The position numbers and the translations under genes were made by a program. Below are positions 43,190 through 51,614 of a stretch of 64,000 bases of DNA, one piece after another; the first letter of the stretch is position 1; each line of letters begins with the position of its first letter. Source of the DNA: Oceanospirillum sp048270425 (GTDB lineage: Bacteria > Pseudomonadota > Gammaproteobacteria > Pseudomonadales > Halomonadaceae); assembly GCA_048270425.1 (NCBI GenBank), contig JBLWSY010000014.1, positions 44,233 through 108,232 of the forward strand, given 5' to 3'. The notes below the pieces were generated by a model that saw nothing but the letters and a program-made list of their open reading frames with translations, searched no databases and was not told the origin of the DNA.

Positions 43190-44494
43190 TTACCAGGCCC
43201 CCACCACATAACCCAGCTTATCCGGCAGCCAGAGCGCAATACCCGGCACCAGCATCACCAACAGCAGACTGCAGGCCATGGCGGCGATAAAGATCAGCGC
43301 CCAGCCGATAGTGTGTTCCAGCCGGATACCGGCAATGCGTGTGGTCACCATCAGGTTAACCGCCACTGGTGGCGTAAACTGACCAATGGCAATATTCATT
43401 GCCAGCAGAATGCCGAACCAGACCGGATTCCAGCCAAAGTGTTGCATCAGCGGCAGCAGAATCGGGATCAGAATCAGATAGATGGATACCGCATCCAGCA
43501 GCATACCCGCCAGCAGGACCAGCAGCATCACCAATAACAGCAGTACCCAGCCGTTATCGGACAGCGACAGCAGAGCTTCTGCCAGATGCTGGAAGGTGCC
43601 CAGTGTCGTGCCTGCCCAGGCAAAAATTCCCGCCAGCGCAATAATAAACATCACCACACCTGAGGTGACAGCAGCTTCGGCAATCAGTTCGTACAGGGTT
43701 TTAAAACTCAGATTGCGATAGACCAGAGTCCCCACCAGTACGCCATAAGCCACGGCGACAACGGCGGCTTCAGTCGGTGTAAATAAGCCCGAGCGCAGAC
43801 CGCCCAGAATAATCACAGGGGCCAACAGTGCCGGAATAGCCGCTTTAAAGCTCTCGCCCAAAGGTGGCCGTTCCGATTCGTTTGGATCTTCCCAGCCGTG
43901 TTTGCGGGATAACCACAAGGCAGGCACCAGAAGTGACAAACCCGCCAGTACGCCGGGGAACAGGCCCGCTGCAAACAGCGCCCGCAGATCGACACCCGGT
44001 ACAACAATCGAATAGAGAATCAGCGCAATGGAGGGCGGAATCAGAATCGCTGTGGAGGACGAGGCAGCAATCAGGGTGGCGGAAAAGGGCTGCGGATAAC
44101 CCGCTTTACGCATACTTGGCAGCATCACCATGGCAACCGCTGCGGCATCAGCCGGGCCGGAGCCACTCATGCCGCCCATAATCAGACAAACCAGTACCGC
44201 CACAACGGCTAGTCCACCATGGCGGGGGCCGATAATCGCCTGGGCAAAACGCACCAGACTGGCAGCGACACCAGCTCGTTCGAAAATCAGGCCGGTGAGA
44301 ATAAACAGCGGAATCGCAATCAGTGGATACTTGGCCACGCTGTTATAGGTGTTGGTCCCCAGAGTCGCCAGCATATCCGGGGATAAACCGGTCACAATGC
44401 CAACAACGCCGCCGAAACCCAGTGCAATCGCTACTGGCGCACCCAGCAGTAAGGCCAGCAGAAAACTGGTAATCATCAGAAGATCAGGACTCAT
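43190..44494 (-). CDS. dctM: TRAP transporter large permease (DctM family)
   Basis: A 434-residue membrane protein with about 12 predicted hydrophobic helices, the Na+-coupled core of a tripartite ATP-independent periplasmic transporter. Typical DctM features are the start SPDLLMITSFLLALLLGAP, MGGMSGSGPADAAAVAMVMLP, IPPSIALILY and FTPPVAVNLMVT. Substrates of the group are organic acids such as C4-dicarboxylates, ectoines or sialic acid, and cannot be told from this subunit. Overlaps dctQ by 11 bases. Confidence 0.94.
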   Translation of the reverse strand: MSPDLLMITSFLLALLLGAPVAIALGFGGVVGIVTGLSPDMLATLGTNTYNSVAKYPLIAIPLFILTGLIFERAGVAASLVRFAQAIIGPRHGGLAVVAVLVCLIMGGMSGSGPADAAAVAMVMLPSMRKAGYPQPFSATLIAASSSTAILIPPSIALILYSIVVPGVDLRALFAAGLFPGVLAGLSLLVPALWLSRKHGWEDPNESERPPLGESFKAAIPALLAPVIILGGLRSGLFTPTEAAVVAVAYGVLVGTLVYRNLSFKTLYELIAEAAVTSGVVMFIIALAGIFAWAGTTLGTFQHLAEALLSLSDNGWVLLLLVMLLVLLAGMLLDAVSIYLILIPILLPLMQHFGWNPVWFGILLAMNIAIGQFTPPVAVNLMVTTRIAGIRLEHTIGWALIFIAAMACSLLLVMLVPGIALWLPDKLGYVVGAW

Positions 44495-44975
44495 GAATCA
44501 CCTCTTTGTCCTGCTTGCCCTGTAGGCGGTCGATCAGGTTCTGGGTCATGCGAATCATAATGGCCAGTGCCATCAGCGGCAGCCAGATAACGTAGATCCA
44601 GTTAGGCAGGCCAAGGCCCGGAGAAAGGGATTCCCACTGGTACTCTTCAAGGGCGAACATGCTGCCATACCAAAGCGTGATGCCCATAACAATTATGCCC
44701 GCCATCCATTGCAGGACAAACACTAACTTCAGTGCTGATTTGGGCAGGTGATGCTCAATCAGTTCAATACGGATGTGCTGGTTATGACGGGCAGCAACGG
44801 CAGCTCCGGCAAAAGTTAACAGCACCAGAAAAAACACCGAAAACTCTTCGGTGAAGGCAAAAGAGGCATCGGTGGCATAACGCACAATCACGTTACCCAG
44901 ACTGATCAGGCAGATGGCGATCAGTGCCAGGCTTGCCAACCAGGCCTCCGGACGGAATTTTGGACGACGGGACAT
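44484..44975 (-). CDS. dctQ: TRAP transporter small permease (DctQ family)
   Basis: A 163-residue protein with four predicted membrane helices, the small subunit that pairs with DctM. The first helix (AWLASLALIAICLISLGNVI), the loop ARHNQHIRIELIE and the last helix with WIYVIWLPLMALAIMI match the family. Overlaps the next gene by 11 bases. It follows dctP after 133 bp with hairpins, so its level is probably lower than that of the binding protein. Confidence 0.9.
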   Translation of the reverse strand: MSRRPKFRPEAWLASLALIAICLISLGNVIVRYATDASFAFTEEFSVFFLVLLTFAGAAVAARHNQHIRIELIEHHLPKSALKLVFVLQWMAGIIVMGITLWYGSMFALEEYQWESLSPGLGLPNWIYVIWLPLMALAIMIRMTQNLIDRLQGKQDKEVIHES

Positions 44976-45012
44976 AACAGCTCCGCGAAAACAGCAACAA
45001 ACGCGTGTAAAA

Positions 45013-45090
45013 CCTTTATCCGGATTAAGCCGGATAAAGGTTACTGAAAAACAGCAAAAGCGGCCTGCCTTTTAAAAGCAGCCGCTTTTG
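45013..45090 (-). promoter_or_regulatory. Two stem-loops between dctP and dctQ
   Basis: An 11-bp perfect stem CCTTTATCCGG / CCGGATAAAGG (45013-45040) and a second stem CAAAAGCGGC / GCCGCTTTTG (45055-45090) lie after the dctP stop in the direction of transcription. They may partly stop or stabilise the transcript so that dctP is made in excess over dctQM. Confidence 0.65.
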
Positions 45091-45108
45091 TTAATACAGG
45101 TTCAGGGT

Positions 45109-46122
45109 TTAGTTACGGTTGGCAACCGCTTCCTGAGCCTGTTTCACCAGCGCTTTACCGATGCGCGGTGTCCATTTTTCGTACACAGACTGAGTGGCTG
45201 CCACGAAGGCTGCATGCTGTTCAGGGGTCAGATCCGTCACTTCAACGCCACGGGCTTTGATCTTCTCCAGCGTTTCCGCAAGTTCTGCACGGGATTTTTC
45301 AATCTCCCATTGTCCGGCATCGATAGCCGCCTGCTTCAGCAGTTTCTGATCTTCCGGAGAGAATTGACGCCATACACGGGTGCTTACCGCAAATACCAGA
45401 GGGTCCGCCATGTAACCCCATCGGGTCAGATTGGTCTGGCCAACCTGATCGATACGCGCCACGTCAAATACGGACAGCGGGTTTTCCTGACCGTCTACTG
45501 CACCTGTGGTCAGAGCCGGTTTTGCATCTGCCCAGCTCATTTGAGTCGGGTTTGCACCCAGAGCAGTGAAGGTATCCTGGAACAGAGGTGAACCCACAAC
45601 ACGGATTTTCAGACCCTGCAGGTCAGAAGGCTCATCTACTTTCAGTTTAGAGTTAGACAGCTGACGGAAACCGTTTTCACCCCATGCCAGAGGCGTTACA
45701 CCGCGCTTTTCAATCGCTTTAAATACCGCTTTACCGGCTTCGCCCTGAGTGATGGCGTCGATAGCGGCATGATCCGGCATCAGAAATGGCAGAGAAAACA
45801 GATTCAGCTCTGGTACCTGTGGCGACCAGTTGATGGTTGAGCCCACAGACATATCGATCAGGCCGGAACGCATCGCAGAGAACTCTTTGGTCTGATCACC
45901 GGAAACCAACTGAGCGTTGCTGTAGATCTTCATATTGATACGACCTTCAGAGCGCTCTTTAACCAGTTCTACCCATTTGTCGGCAGCCTGGCCCCAAGGG
46001 AAAGCAGAAGGCAGTACGGTAGAAACGGTATATTCTTTTTTGTATTCCGCCTGAGCGAAAGGGCTGATCAGCAGACAGGTCGCCAGCGCAGCCATCAGGG
46101 TACGACGTTTAAACATATTCAT
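45109..46122 (-). CDS. dctP: TRAP transporter periplasmic substrate-binding protein (DctP family)
   Basis: A 337-residue binding protein with a Sec signal ending near LISPFAQA (cleavage about residue 25). It captures the substrate in the periplasm and hands it to DctQM. The DctP features GLKIRVVGSPLFQDTFTALG (with the conserved Arg that binds carboxylate, in KIRV), GAVDGQENPLSVF and LTRWGYMADPLVF are seen. A carboxylic acid ligand is likely. Start ATG at 46122 or the next ATG six bases on. First gene of dctPQM. Confidence 0.93.
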   Translation of the reverse strand: MNMFKRRTLMAALATCLLISPFAQAEYKKEYTVSTVLPSAFPWGQAADKWVELVKERSEGRINMKIYSNAQLVSGDQTKEFSAMRSGLIDMSVGSTINWSPQVPELNLFSLPFLMPDHAAIDAITQGEAGKAVFKAIEKRGVTPLAWGENGFRQLSNSKLKVDEPSDLQGLKIRVVGSPLFQDTFTALGANPTQMSWADAKPALTTGAVDGQENPLSVFDVARIDQVGQTNLTRWGYMADPLVFAVSTRVWRQFSPEDQKLLKQAAIDAGQWEIEKSRAELAETLEKIKARGVEVTDLTPEQHAAFVAATQSVYEKWTPRIGKALVKQAQEAVANRN

Positions 46123-46495
46123 GTCCAGATTGTTAGCTTGCAGGATAGGTTCGCTTTGGTTGCCAGCTGCTTAAGGGTATTGAGCTGTCAGTTAGCGTGC
46201 GGCCTGCCGGTTGGTCAGCGTAACCTTGTGGGTTGTGTTGCCACCGGACGTTATTGGGGTAGAGGAAAAACCGCGCATCCGATTATGGCTGCGGGATAAA
46301 GGCTGCGCAAAAAGAAATATTTAAACGCTTGATGATTTAAAGCAAAACACAGGGTAAATGCAGGTCGTTATCTGTGGAATATCTGCAAAATGCGTGAGGG
46401 GCAGGCAAAAAACGCTGTCGGGTTGCAGCGTGTTTTGTCTGCCTGTCGTGCTTCAATGACGGTGAATTGCCTGAGACCTGCAGCTTACTGCCGGA
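46123..46495. promoter_or_regulatory. Intergenic region upstream of dctP
   Basis: A 373-bp stretch between dctP and parA. It should contain the dctP promoter. No clear -35/-10 pair, operator or ORF was seen. Confidence 0.3.
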
Positions 46496-47263
46496 TTAAG
46501 CTGACAGGGTTTTAAACAACGCTACAAACTGAGCTGTCAGCTTGTGCTTGGGCACATAGTGAACCAGAGGTTTGCTCAGTTGATGGGATTCGCGCATTTT
46601 GACCGACGACATCAGGTGTACCGGTAACACAGGATGCCCCTCTGCGATCAGCTCATTGACCAGCTGCTGCGGCAGTTTCGCCTGGGGCTGCATCTGGTTA
46701 ACAACGATGCCTTCCACCTGAAGGTCCGGATTATGATCCGCACGCATCTCATCGATGTTGCCTAACAGTTGCCCCAGTGCCTGACGAGAGAAGGCATCGC
46801 AATCAAAGGGAATCAGGCAACGTTCGGCACCGATAAGAGCAGAGCGGGAGAAGAAGTTCAGCGCGGGCGGTGTATCAATAAAGATCTGATCATAGATCTC
46901 AGCTTGCTCCTGCAGCATCTCTTTCAGCTTATAGATCTTGTAACGGGACTCGAGTTTTGCTTCCAGGCTCTCCAGCTCACTGTGAGCGGGCAACACGTGC
47001 AGATTATCCCACTGGGTCGGGTGAATCAGCTGGGTCATCGGCTTGCGCTGGGAGGAGATCATCAGGCACTGCTCGAAGAAATCAAACAGAGTGTCATCCA
47101 TCTCCTGAACGGTTTTACCGGTCAGGTAGTGACTGGAATTTCCCTGAGGATCGAGATCCACTACCAGGGTTTTCAGCCCCTGGCTGGCACTGATCGCCGC
47201 CAGATTACAGGTAATACTGGATTTACCAACGCCACCTTTCTGATTGAATACCACGCGGATCAT
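46496..47263 (-). CDS. Orphan ParA-family ATPase
   Basis: A 255-residue deviant Walker ATPase with NQKGGVGKSS at residues 7-16, DLDPQGNSSHYL and IDTPPALNF, all complete. It lacks the membrane-targeting tail of MinD and a helix-turn-helix of plasmid ParA. No parB or replication gene is adjacent, so it is not the main chromosome-partition pair; proteins of this type may position other cargo, and its cargo is unknown. ATG start. Confidence 0.9.
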   Translation of the reverse strand: MIRVVFNQKGGVGKSSITCNLAAISASQGLKTLVVDLDPQGNSSHYLTGKTVQEMDDTLFDFFEQCLMISSQRKPMTQLIHPTQWDNLHVLPAHSELESLEAKLESRYKIYKLKEMLQEQAEIYDQIFIDTPPALNFFSRSALIGAERCLIPFDCDAFSRQALGQLLGNIDEMRADHNPDLQVEGIVVNQMQPQAKLPQQLVNELIAEGHPVLPVHLMSSVKMRESHQLSKPLVHYVPKHKLTAQFVALFKTLSA

Positions 47264-47709
47264 AAACCTTCCCTCTGCTCTGATCGGTTGAGACTGACAC
47301 TTGAATGAATGCGTATTGATTTGAAGCTAAGCATCTATTTCGGCAGTGCAACATAATAACTGAGTGTATTCATTTTCCTGTGGCGGGTCGAGTCTGCCTC
47401 TGTGTAAAAAAAGCGATAAAAATACAGCTATGATATTGGACAGAAAAGTCACAAAAACCTGCACAAAATCCACGTTTGGCGGGTATTCAGCCATAGCCGC
47501 GCTGTTTGGTAAGTGATAACATTCTTCGCTTAATTTTTCGGGGCTTTGTTTTGTTTTAAACAAAGTTCTTACAGAGTTTGGCTTCCAGGTTGTGCATCAC
47601 CTCTTGGCCATCCCCAACGAGCTAAGCTATCGCGTGACTTTTGGGTCATACGGGCTATCCAGTATCGTCGCAGCAGCATAAATTGCGACACCGTAATGAG
47701 GAGTGGGGC
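47264..47709. promoter_or_regulatory. Divergent upstream region of parA and fabY
   Basis: A 446-bp region, with AT-rich parts around 47400-47450 and 47520-47560. It must have both promoters. No operator, riboswitch or extra gene was recognised. GAGGAG at 47698-47703 is the fabY ribosome site. Confidence 0.35.
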
Positions 47710-49623
47710 TTGTCACAGTTACCGGTAATTATTGGTTTTGGCGGCGTTAATGCTGCAGGTCGAAGCTCAGGTTTTCAGAGCTTTCGCCGCACCGTTTTAA
47801 ACAGTCTTGATCACGAACAACAGGCGCAGACTCTGGTGAGTCTGGCTTGCATGATGGGACTGTTAACGGAGAAAGCGGGTCAGTGGATCACATCAGAAGG
47901 TGAAAGCCTGGATCTGAATGCGGCTGCGGATCATGTCCGATCAGACGTGCTGGACAATACCCTTATCCGCAAAACTCACCCTGATCTGTTTGATGTGGAT
48001 GCGATACCTGCCAATGCACGGCTAACCATCAAACCGGATCAGGATGCGATCAGCTTTACGCTGCGTCCTCGTCAGATGCCGGAAACCACTCCGGATAACT
48101 GGCAGGTTGAAACGCTGGAAAACGGCCAGTACAAAATCACCCTCACAGGTGGCTTTGAAGCCCTTATTCCTGATGGTCGCGAAGCGGGCGTTAAAGCTTC
48201 TGCGCAGATGCCGACCGGCTTTAACCCCGGTGCCTTCTATCGTTCGGTTCACCATCCGCGGGGGCTGCAGATGGCTGTTTTTGCTGCTTCTGACATGCTG
48301 GGCAGCACGGGCCTGGACTGGGATGCGGTGAAAGATACCCTGCGTCCGGATCAGATGGCGGTGTATGCCGGTAACTCTATTGGCCAGCTGGATCAGTACG
48401 GCTGGGGCGGTTTGCTGCAGAGTTTTGTTAACGGTAAGCGGGCTACCTCCAAGCAGATGCCTTTGGGCTATGGCCAGATGCCTGCGGACTTTATCAACGC
48501 TTACGTTCTGGGCAGTGTAGGTTCCACCGCCGGTCATTTGGGTGCCTGTGCGAGTTTCCTTTACAACCTGCAGGCTGCGGTAACGGATATCCGTCTGGGT
48601 CGACGCCGTCTGGCCGTAGTTGGCACCAGCGATGCGCCGATTACTCCAGAGGTAATCGAAGGTTTCCGCGTGATGGGTGCTCTGGCGGATGATGCCAGCC
48701 TGATGGCTCTGGATGCGCTGGAAAAACTGGTGGATGCTGATTACCAGAAAGCCTGTCGTCCATTTGCGGAAAACTGCGGTTTCACCATGGCAGAAGGCGC
48801 TCAGTACCTGATGCTGACCGACGATACGCTGGCGCTGGAACTGGGCGCTCAGATCTTCGGCTCCGTTCCGGAAGTGTTTGTTAACGCTGATGGCTTTAAG
48901 AAGTCGATCAGTGCGCCGGGCATCGGCAACTATGTCACGCTGGCAAAATCAGCGGCGCTGGTGCGTTCTGTTTTGGGTGAAGAATCTCTGCGTCAGCGCA
49001 GTTATGTTCACGCTCACGGCACCAGTACCCCGAAAAACCGTGTGACTGAATCCCATGTTCTGAATGAAGTCGCCAAGGCGTTCAGCATTGAAAGCTGGCC
49101 GGTTGCCGCAATCAAGTGCTACGTGGGTCACTCTCAGGGCACCGCCGCCGGTGATCAGACCATCAGTGCACTGGGCACCTGGGCACACAAGATGATTCCG
49201 GGTATTGCCACCACAGACAAAATCGCTGATGACGTGCACCAGAGCAACCTGGAGTTCTCTCAGCAGGCGATTGATCTGGCAGAACGTCCGATGGATGCCG
49301 CCTTTATCAACGCTAAAGGTTTCGGCGGCAATAACGCTACCGGTGTGATCTTCTCGCCGGAAGTGACCTTGCAGATGCTGGCCAAGAAACACGGTCAGGC
49401 CGCCATCAGCGCCTGGGAAGATAAGGTACAGCAGCAGAAAGCCCGTGCCGCAGAGTATCAGGCTGAAGTGGATGCCGGGCGTTTCAGTGTGGTGTATCAC
49501 TTCGGTGATCGCGAAGTGCTGGAAGGCCCTGAGCTGCAGATTACCGACAGCAAGCTGCACATTCCGGGTTACGCCCAGGATGTATCCCTTGAGCTGGACA
49601 ACCCGTTTGCCGATATGAGCTGA
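47710..49623 (+). CDS. fabY: Beta-ketoacyl-ACP synthase FabY
   Basis: A 637-residue condensing enzyme, similar in start and length to Pseudomonas aeruginosa FabY, which begins fatty acid synthesis by condensing acetyl-CoA with malonyl-ACP in place of FabH. The Cys-His-His triad is Cys280 (HLGACAS), His436 (AHGTSTP) and His474 (YVGHSQG), all intact. The thiolase fold is extended by N-terminal and C-terminal parts. The start is TTG with GAGGAG six bases upstream; the product begins MSQLPVIIGFGGVNAAG. An in-frame extension to 47641 is unlikely. Monocistronic, with a terminator after it. Confidence 0.92.
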   Translation: MSQLPVIIGFGGVNAAGRSSGFQSFRRTVLNSLDHEQQAQTLVSLACMMGLLTEKAGQWITSEGESLDLNAAADHVRSDVLDNTLIRKTHPDLFDVDAIPANARLTIKPDQDAISFTLRPRQMPETTPDNWQVETLENGQYKITLTGGFEALIPDGREAGVKASAQMPTGFNPGAFYRSVHHPRGLQMAVFAASDMLGSTGLDWDAVKDTLRPDQMAVYAGNSIGQLDQYGWGGLLQSFVNGKRATSKQMPLGYGQMPADFINAYVLGSVGSTAGHLGACASFLYNLQAAVTDIRLGRRRLAVVGTSDAPITPEVIEGFRVMGALADDASLMALDALEKLVDADYQKACRPFAENCGFTMAEGAQYLMLTDDTLALELGAQIFGSVPEVFVNADGFKKSISAPGIGNYVTLAKSAALVRSVLGEESLRQRSYVHAHGTSTPKNRVTESHVLNEVAKAFSIESWPVAAIKCYVGHSQGTAAGDQTISALGTWAHKMIPGIATTDKIADDVHQSNLEFSQQAIDLAERPMDAAFINAKGFGGNNATGVIFSPEVTLQMLAKKHGQAAISAWEDKVQQQKARAAEYQAEVDAGRFSVVYHFGDREVLEGPELQITDSKLHIPGYAQDVSLELDNPFADMS

Positions 49624-49650
49624 TCGAAGGCTCATAATGCAGCGACTAAA

Positions 49651-49686
49651 AAGCCCGCCTTTCAGTGATGAAAGGCGGGCTTTTTT
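49651..49686. terminator. Bidirectional terminator between fabY and the LPP20 gene
   Basis: A 13-bp perfect stem AAGCCCGCCTTTC / GAAAGGCGGGCTT with a six-base loop and T runs on both strands, between convergent genes. Confidence 0.93.
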
Positions 49687-49774
49687 ATCTGAAGGAGTTT
49701 ACGGGGTACAGGCCGAAGATCGATGGGCAAAGTTCACGCAGTGAACGTGCCCATCAATACCTCGGTAATCCTTA

Positions 49775-50848
49775 TTAATCGACAATAAAGAGTGCGTCGA
49801 TCACTTCTCTCGCCAGAATACCACCCAGCTGCTTCGCGGCCAGATGCTGAGCGCGGTCTTCCATACCGGAAACCCCTTTTGCCTCACGGTCAAAGGCACC
49901 CATGATGCGGTTTTTGTCATCACGGATCTGTACCTGCGAGCGGGCAAACACATAGTGGGTTCGGTTAACCTCTTTGCTGCTCATGGTCAGGGAATAGGTC
50001 AGACGCAGATCCGCATCGGCATCACCAGAGGTGGTCAGTCGTAGTCCCAGCTTGCTCATCTCTTCTGCTAACGATGCATCCAGAGCCCGTGCAGCAGAGT
50101 TACCCGGAGACAGAGTGATCTTCAGAGAGCTGATCAGGTTGTTCAGGTCTCGGCGTAACTCAACCAGATCCTCATCCAGTGCAAAACGGCTGAAGCCGGT
50201 TTCGGCAACAAATTTCAGCTGATCCACCAACTTGTCCCGCTTGGCGAACAGTGCCAGCATCGGCATTGCTTCACGAACCTGATCGATCTGGCTGATCGGC
50301 TGGCCGTCCGGTGTTTCTGTTGCGGGCAGCTCTTTCTCTTCCAGCTCCAGATCGATGGCCGACAGTTGTTCCGCCAGTCGGGCTTCTGCAGCACGACGAT
50401 TCAGTTCCGCCAGCGTGTAATGGGTTTTCGTTTCCGGATTTACCCAGCTGTCACTCCAGCTGAGTCCCGGAAGTTCGATCTCAGGAATGCGGCTGCGAAC
50501 TTTATCGTTAACCTGTTCGACAAAGCCGGTGGTTTTGCCGCCAGTCATCTGCAGTTGGGTTTCACTGGTAAATTCACTGCTGATCTGCACCTGCATCTGA
50601 CGAATCAGATCGGCACGGGCGCGCTCTTTCGAGTTTTCAATAGCATTGGATTCACTACCGGTATTGTCAGCGCTGCCAACACCGTAAACGTAGCCGGATC
50701 GTTCCGGTAGCGTGTTCACCCAGTCGGGCATGCCGCTCTCTTTTTTCTCCGGCGCAGATGAGCAGCCGGTTAATACGGCTGCAGCAAACAGCAGAGACAG
50801 TAAGCCGGTTTGTTTTCCGGTAATCTGCTTAAAAGAAACCAAGGTCAC
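49775..50848 (-). CDS. LPP20-family lipoprotein
   Basis: A 357-residue outer or inner membrane lipoprotein with signal and lipobox VLTGC (Cys about residue 29). The mature part carries the LPP20-type domain (MPDWVNTLPERSGYVYGVGSADNTGS, then ENSKERARADLIRQMQVQ), followed by long helical parts and a final domain with DLRLTYSLTMSSKEVN. Function unknown. It is the third gene of a likely transcript with the LpoB-like and helical-repeat lipoproteins, a trio also known from Vibrio and Shewanella genomes. ATG start. Confidence 0.82.
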   Translation of the reverse strand: MTLVSFKQITGKQTGLLSLLFAAAVLTGCSSAPEKKESGMPDWVNTLPERSGYVYGVGSADNTGSESNAIENSKERARADLIRQMQVQISSEFTSETQLQMTGGKTTGFVEQVNDKVRSRIPEIELPGLSWSDSWVNPETKTHYTLAELNRRAAEARLAEQLSAIDLELEEKELPATETPDGQPISQIDQVREAMPMLALFAKRDKLVDQLKFVAETGFSRFALDEDLVELRRDLNNLISSLKITLSPGNSAARALDASLAEEMSKLGLRLTTSGDADADLRLTYSLTMSSKEVNRTHYVFARSQVQIRDDKNRIMGAFDREAKGVSGMEDRAQHLAAKQLGGILAREVIDALFIVD

Positions 50849-50911
50849 TCTCCTGTGGAATCCCCGCGCAGGCGGGTTGTTTGTTCGGGCGACTTAATGG
50901 AGTCACACCGC

Positions 50912-51565
50912 TTAGCGGCTCATTTTTTTCTTGATCTTCTTCTGACCATTCCAGACTTCGCGGTTGGTGGTCATATCGATCAGTTTCATGTCCACCTGGT
51001 AGCTGGTGACACGGGTATCATCCAGCTGATCAACAAAGCTGTTGATGCTGCCGGACAGGGCAAAGTTTGCACCGGTTTCCTGACCCATTTGCGCCTGGGT
51101 TTCAGAGGAGGCATTCAGCTCCTGATCACGACGCTCTTCGCGGACATCGTTTCGCTCTTCCCCGCTCACAACAAAATCAACTTCGCCGGAGCGCAGCAGT
51201 TCACGCTTGATGTCGTTGATAAAGGTTTCTGAAGGGATATGCTCGCTGGTCTTATTGCGGATTGAGTGAATCACAACCGTTGGGCGGCGTGCGTCCTGGG
51301 TGCTCATTTTGTAGCGACTCAGCCAAGGAAAGGTGAGCATATCCTGCATCATCTCTTTTGCGACCAGGCGGGAATCTTCATCGTTCCAGCGATCCGTCAG
51401 GGCGATTTCCTTATTAGCATCAACACGTTCAACGGATGGACCGCCGCAGCCGGCTAACAGAAGAGCGCTACCCATTAGTGCCGCAGCACCCAGTTTTGCC
51501 ATCATACGCATATCATTTCTCCTTAAAGCTTGAATTGGTGGGGGCGGATTATAAAGTCCGGCCAC
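50912..51565 (-). CDS. LpoB-like lipoprotein (penicillin-binding protein activator family)
   Basis: A 217-residue lipoprotein with lipobox LLLAGC. The mature region has the LpoB fold segments DEDSRLVAKEMMQDML, PTVVIHSIRNKTSEHIPSE and ANFALSGSINSF, as in LpoB, the outer-membrane activator of PBP1B. Authentic LpoB has a long disordered linker, absent here, and this context is not that of lpoB, so it is called LpoB-like. An internal Met (MRMMAKLG) at about 51511 is the likely true start because it begins a normal signal peptide. Confidence 0.83.
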   Translation of the reverse strand: MAGLYNPPPPIQALRRNDMRMMAKLGAAALMGSALLLAGCGGPSVERVDANKEIALTDRWNDEDSRLVAKEMMQDMLTFPWLSRYKMSTQDARRPTVVIHSIRNKTSEHIPSETFINDIKRELLRSGEVDFVVSGEERNDVREERRDQELNASSETQAQMGQETGANFALSGSINSFVDQLDDTRVTSYQVDMKLIDMTTNREVWNGQKKIKKKMSR

Positions 51566-51614
51566 CTTAATTAACCTGTATTCGGGAACGCATCATTTGA
51601 TAATGCGCTTTCAG

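Noticed and set aside
46496..47263. Plasmid-type partition locus
   Set aside because: No ParB gene or parS-like repeats next to the ParA gene; it is an orphan.
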